Assembly: GCA_028694925.1 (NCBI GenBank)
Contig: JAQVJW010000005.1
Location: 1 to 46,912, forward strand
Reading direction: 5' to 3'
DNA length: 46,912 nucleotides
Origin: Patescibacteria group bacterium
GTDB taxonomy: Bacteria > Patescibacteriota > CPR2 > UBA1875
The position numbers were made by a program, and so were the translations under genes. This document shows positions 43,926-46,912 of the stretch, one piece after another (the first letter of the stretch is position 1; each line of letters begins with the position of its first letter). The notes under the pieces were generated by a model. The model did no database searches and was not told where the DNA came from. It saw only the letters and a list, made by a program, of their open reading frames with translations.

Positions 43926-46637
43926 CTACTTTGCTTCTCCCCAGCTTTCGGCGATATGCGTCTCTGTCTCGATCGGGACAAGGAGCTTTACAACACCATT
44001 CATCTTAGATTTAACGAATTCGGCAAGCTCTTCTGCTTCCTTTTTGTTTACCTCAAAGAGTAGCTCGTCATGAATTTGAAGGAGCATCTTTGCGCCTGGA
44101 AATTTAGAGTAAATCTCTTTTTCGATATCAATCATCGCAAGCTTTAAGAGGTCGGCGGCTGTTCCCTGAACAGGCATATTGATCGCCATTCTCTCGGCCG
44201 AGTTTCTGACACTGAAATTTTTAGAGTTAATCTCGGGAAGATAACGTCTTCTTCCAAAGATTGTTTCAACATAGCCTATCTCTTTGGCTCTTTCTACGAT
44301 CTCCTCGGTATATTTCTTCACCTCTGGATGAATCTCAAAGTATTTATCGATTAGCTTCTGTCCTTCTTCGCGGGTAACCCCAACTTGTTGATGCAGACCG
44401 TGGGCCGAAACGCCATAGATGATTCCAAAGTTAACGATTTTAGCTGCCCGGCGCATATTCTTTTCGACCCTATCCATCGGTACCGAGTAGAGTTTCGCGG
44501 CTGTTTCGGTATGAATGTCCCTTCCTTCCTTAAAGATCTTGATCATCTCTTGATCACGAGCGATATGGGCGATTACCCTCAGTTCAATCTGAGAATAGTC
44601 AGCCGAAACGAAGACGTTTCCCTTATTTGGTATGAAAGCCTCCCTAATCTTTTTTCCAAAATCAGTTCTTATGGGGATATTTTGGAGATTTGGGTCGGTT
44701 GAGGAGAGTCTCCCGGTTTGGGTGACGGTTTGATTAAACGTGGTATGAACCCTACCCGAATCATCAAGCAGGTTCGGCAGGACATCGATATAGGTACTCT
44801 TGAGTTTTGAGAGTTCTCGATACGTGAGTATCTCATCGATTATTGGATGAGCTCCCTTTAATTTCTCAAGTTCAGAAGCAGCGGTTGAATACCCCCCACT
44901 TTTAAGCTTTTTTAGGTCTTTTGGGTCCTCGAGCTTCGCTTGTATTTTTAATTTTTCATAAAGCACCCCTTGGAGCTTAAGAGGAGAAGAAATATTGAAC
45001 TCTTTACCGGCTTTACTATAGATACTCTTCTTTAGTTTCTTGATCTTACTATCTGCTTCTTTCGATAGCCCTTGAAGCTTTTTCTTATCGACTCCAATTC
45101 CGCTAATCTCCATTTCAGAAAGTATGGGGATAAGAGGAAATTCAATCTTTTGAGCAAGTGAAAGGAGTTCCACTTCTTTAAGCTTCTTTTCAAATAAGTG
45201 CTTTAGTCTTAAGGCAACGTCAGCATCCTCGCCGGAATATTTTGCCCCATCTAGAATAGATACCTCATCGAAAGTTATTTGATCCTTCCCCGTACCGATT
45301 AAACTCTCAATATCGATCATCCCGATCCCAAGCTCTGCTGTGGCGAGGGTTGAGAGCTTTTGGGAGCGCATGTTGGGATCCAAAAGATATGCGGCAATCA
45401 TTGTATCAAAATCGATCCCAGAAAGATCAAAACCGGCTCTCGTGAGAACAATGTAATCATATTTAATATTGTGCCCGATTTTCTTTATTCGTTCGTCTTC
45501 AAAGACGGGGTTAAGGAGGTCTTGCAATGTCTTTGGGCTGAGCTGCTTTCCCTTTTTGTGCCCTACTGGGATGTAGTAAGCTTCTTTTTCCCTTAGAGCA
45601 ATCGAAATACCGACCAGTTTTGCCTTAATTGGGTCTTGTGAAGTAGTCTCGGTATCAATTGCTATTTCTTGAGTCTTTTTAATCTTACCAGAAAGAGCCT
45701 TTAAGTCCTTTTCCGTTACAATCAGACTCGTTTTAGTTTCAGCCGTAGGCATGTCTTTCTTGGTTTCTCCATTACTTTTAGGTAGTTTTTCAAAGAGGGA
45801 CTTAAAGCCAAGCTCGTTTAAGAGACTGATGACCTTCTCTTTATCATATTCAGCTAGACAACATGCCGGGAGCTTAAAATCAAGCGAAAGACCAGTCTCT
45901 ATTTGTGAAAGCTTTTGTGAGAGGTAGGCTTTTTCTTTGTCTTTCTTGAGCTTTTCGGCTACCGCTGGCTTTATCTTATCGAGATTATCGTATACTTTAT
46001 CAAGGCTGCCATACTCTTTTATAAGATCTGTGGCTGTTTTTTCGCCAACACCCCCAACCCCTGGGATATTGTCAGAGGGGTCGCCCTTTAGAGCCCGGTA
46101 ATCAACTAATTGATCAGGGGAAAGGTTATATCGTTCCTTAACCTTCCTTTCGTCATAAATAACGGTATCGGTAAAACCACGCCTCATAGTATAGACTTTA
46201 GTGCGAGGGCTCACGAGTTGGAGCTCGTCCATATCCCCAGTTACGATAAAACTTTCAATCTCTTTTGGCACCGAATTCACGATAGTGCCAATCACATCAT
46301 CTGCCTCATAACCCTCTTTAGTCATGAGAGGGATGTTAAAAGCTTCAATGACGTCTTTTGTTCTTTCGATCTGGGGACCAAGATCTTCTGGCCTTTTCTT
46401 CCGATTTGCCTTATATTCTGCAAATTCTGCGTGTCTTTTAGTCTTTCCGGGTAAATCATAGGCCACGACCACATATTCGGGATGAAGTTCCCTAAGAACA
46501 TTTAAAAGTATCAAGGTAAAACCATAAACTGCATTAACAACTTCTCCCTTATTTGTTGTAAGTGGTGGAATGGCATGATAAGCCCGATGAATCAGGGCAT
46601 GCCCATCAATAACGACCAAACGTTCTTTTTTGCTCAT
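43926..46637 (-). CDS. polA: DNA polymerase I
   Basis: 5'-3' exo (LVVIDGHALIHRAYHA), 3'-5' exo (IAIDTETTSQDP), polymerase (SADYSQIELRVIAHIA, QIHDELLFEV). Confidence 0.97.
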   Translation of the reverse strand: MSKKERLVVIDGHALIHRAYHAIPPLTTNKGEVVNAVYGFTLILLNVLRELHPEYVVVAYDLPGKTKRHAEFAEYKANRKKRPEDLGPQIERTKDVIEAFNIPLMTKEGYEADDVIGTIVNSVPKEIESFIVTGDMDELQLVSPRTKVYTMRRGFTDTVIYDERKVKERYNLSPDQLVDYRALKGDPSDNIPGVGGVGEKTATDLIKEYGSLDKVYDNLDKIKPAVAEKLKKDKEKAYLSQKLSQIETGLSLDFKLPACCLAEYDKEKVISLLNELGFKSLFEKLPKSNGETKKDMPTAETKTSLIVTEKDLKALSGKIKKTQEIAIDTETTSQDPIKAKLVGISIALREKEAYYIPVGHKKGKQLSPKTLQDLLNPVFEDERIKKIGHNIKYDYIVLTRAGFDLSGIDFDTMIAAYLLDPNMRSQKLSTLATAELGIGMIDIESLIGTGKDQITFDEVSILDGAKYSGEDADVALRLKHLFEKKLKEVELLSLAQKIEFPLIPILSEMEISGIGVDKKKLQGLSKEADSKIKKLKKSIYSKAGKEFNISSPLKLQGVLYEKLKIQAKLEDPKDLKKLKSGGYSTAASELEKLKGAHPIIDEILTYRELSKLKSTYIDVLPNLLDDSGRVHTTFNQTVTQTGRLSSTDPNLQNIPIRTDFGKKIREAFIPNKGNVFVSADYSQIELRVIAHIARDQEMIKIFKEGRDIHTETAAKLYSVPMDRVEKNMRRAAKIVNFGIIYGVSAHGLHQQVGVTREEGQKLIDKYFEIHPEVKKYTEEIVERAKEIGYVETIFGRRRYLPEINSKNFSVRNSAERMAINMPVQGTAADLLKLAMIDIEKEIYSKFPGAKMLLQIHDELLFEVNKKEAEELAEFVKSKMNGVVKLLVPIETETHIAESWGEAK

Positions 46638-46667
46638 ATGTCTATTATAAGGGGAGAGGTGGGAAAC

Positions 46668-46697
46668 AAAAAGGGCTGGCGATGCCAGCTCTTTTTG
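46668..46697. terminator. Intrinsic terminator
   Basis: AAAAAGGGCTGGC-GAT-GCCAGCTCTTTTTG. Confidence 0.75.
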
Positions 46698-46912
46698 TAC
46701 CAGTGACCTTTTGGTGTGATACCAGGAGATCACTCCCCCTTACGTTAATTAAATAACAAAACCATAAAGGTTGCAAGTTCTTTAAGGCTCTCTAACCTTT
46801 AGCGGGGTAAATCCGTGCTCAGCTAAGCACGAAAAACTTGTAGCAACAAGTTTTTAGATGAAAGTAGTACATTTGGTTTTAGAATTACATAAATAAAAGT
46901 GCTAGGCTCTTA

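Noticed and set aside
43519-44073. 184-aa plus-strand ORF
   Set aside because: Antisense to ftsK and polA ends
1-46912. Alternative genetic code (UGA as Gly, seen in some CPR lineages)
   Set aside because: TGA acts as a normal stop in several well-bounded genes here (for example the TGA at 79-81 and the TGA/ATGA overlaps in the 15.9-17.1 kb gene string)

Overview
Chromosomal segment that looks like a Patescibacteria/CPR genome. This rests on gene content and style only, with no database search. It contains a replication-origin neighbourhood: rpmH-rnpA-yidD-yidC-jag on the minus strand, and dnaA, dnaN, recF and a DUF721/DciA-like gene on the plus strand, with DnaA-box-like sites. Also present are dnaJ, a PilB/GspE ATPase, tRNA-Lys/Ser/Ser, comF, hsp20, a lexA - four-helix-bundle gene - recA group, a RodZ-like gene, ftsK and polA. 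Three accessory zones stand out. (1) 5.9-9.3 kb: small orphan genes (HypC-like, DUF134 plus zinc ribbon, Cys-rich, membrane, GNAT). Four related intergenic modules separate the genes from about 7.4 kb on. (2) 9.3-18.7 kb: an apparent integrative element. It carries a Panacea-type toxin-antitoxin pair, a compact four-gene GHKL-ATPase operon ending in a membrane protein (candidate undescribed conflict system), an XRE regulator, small Rep-like genes, and a large serine recombinase whose ORF runs through a CAT-anticodon tRNA gene. The recombinase leader has short overlapping ORFs, 14-bp iteron-like repeats and two interleaved inverted repeats. (3) 26-38 kb: a type IV secretion-like cluster (VirB2-like pilins, VirB6-like, PrgI, VirB4, transglycosylase, C39-like peptidase). 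Its VirB6-like gene appears to start at AUU or AUA. An AbiE-type toxin-antitoxin pair sits between rpmH and dnaA.
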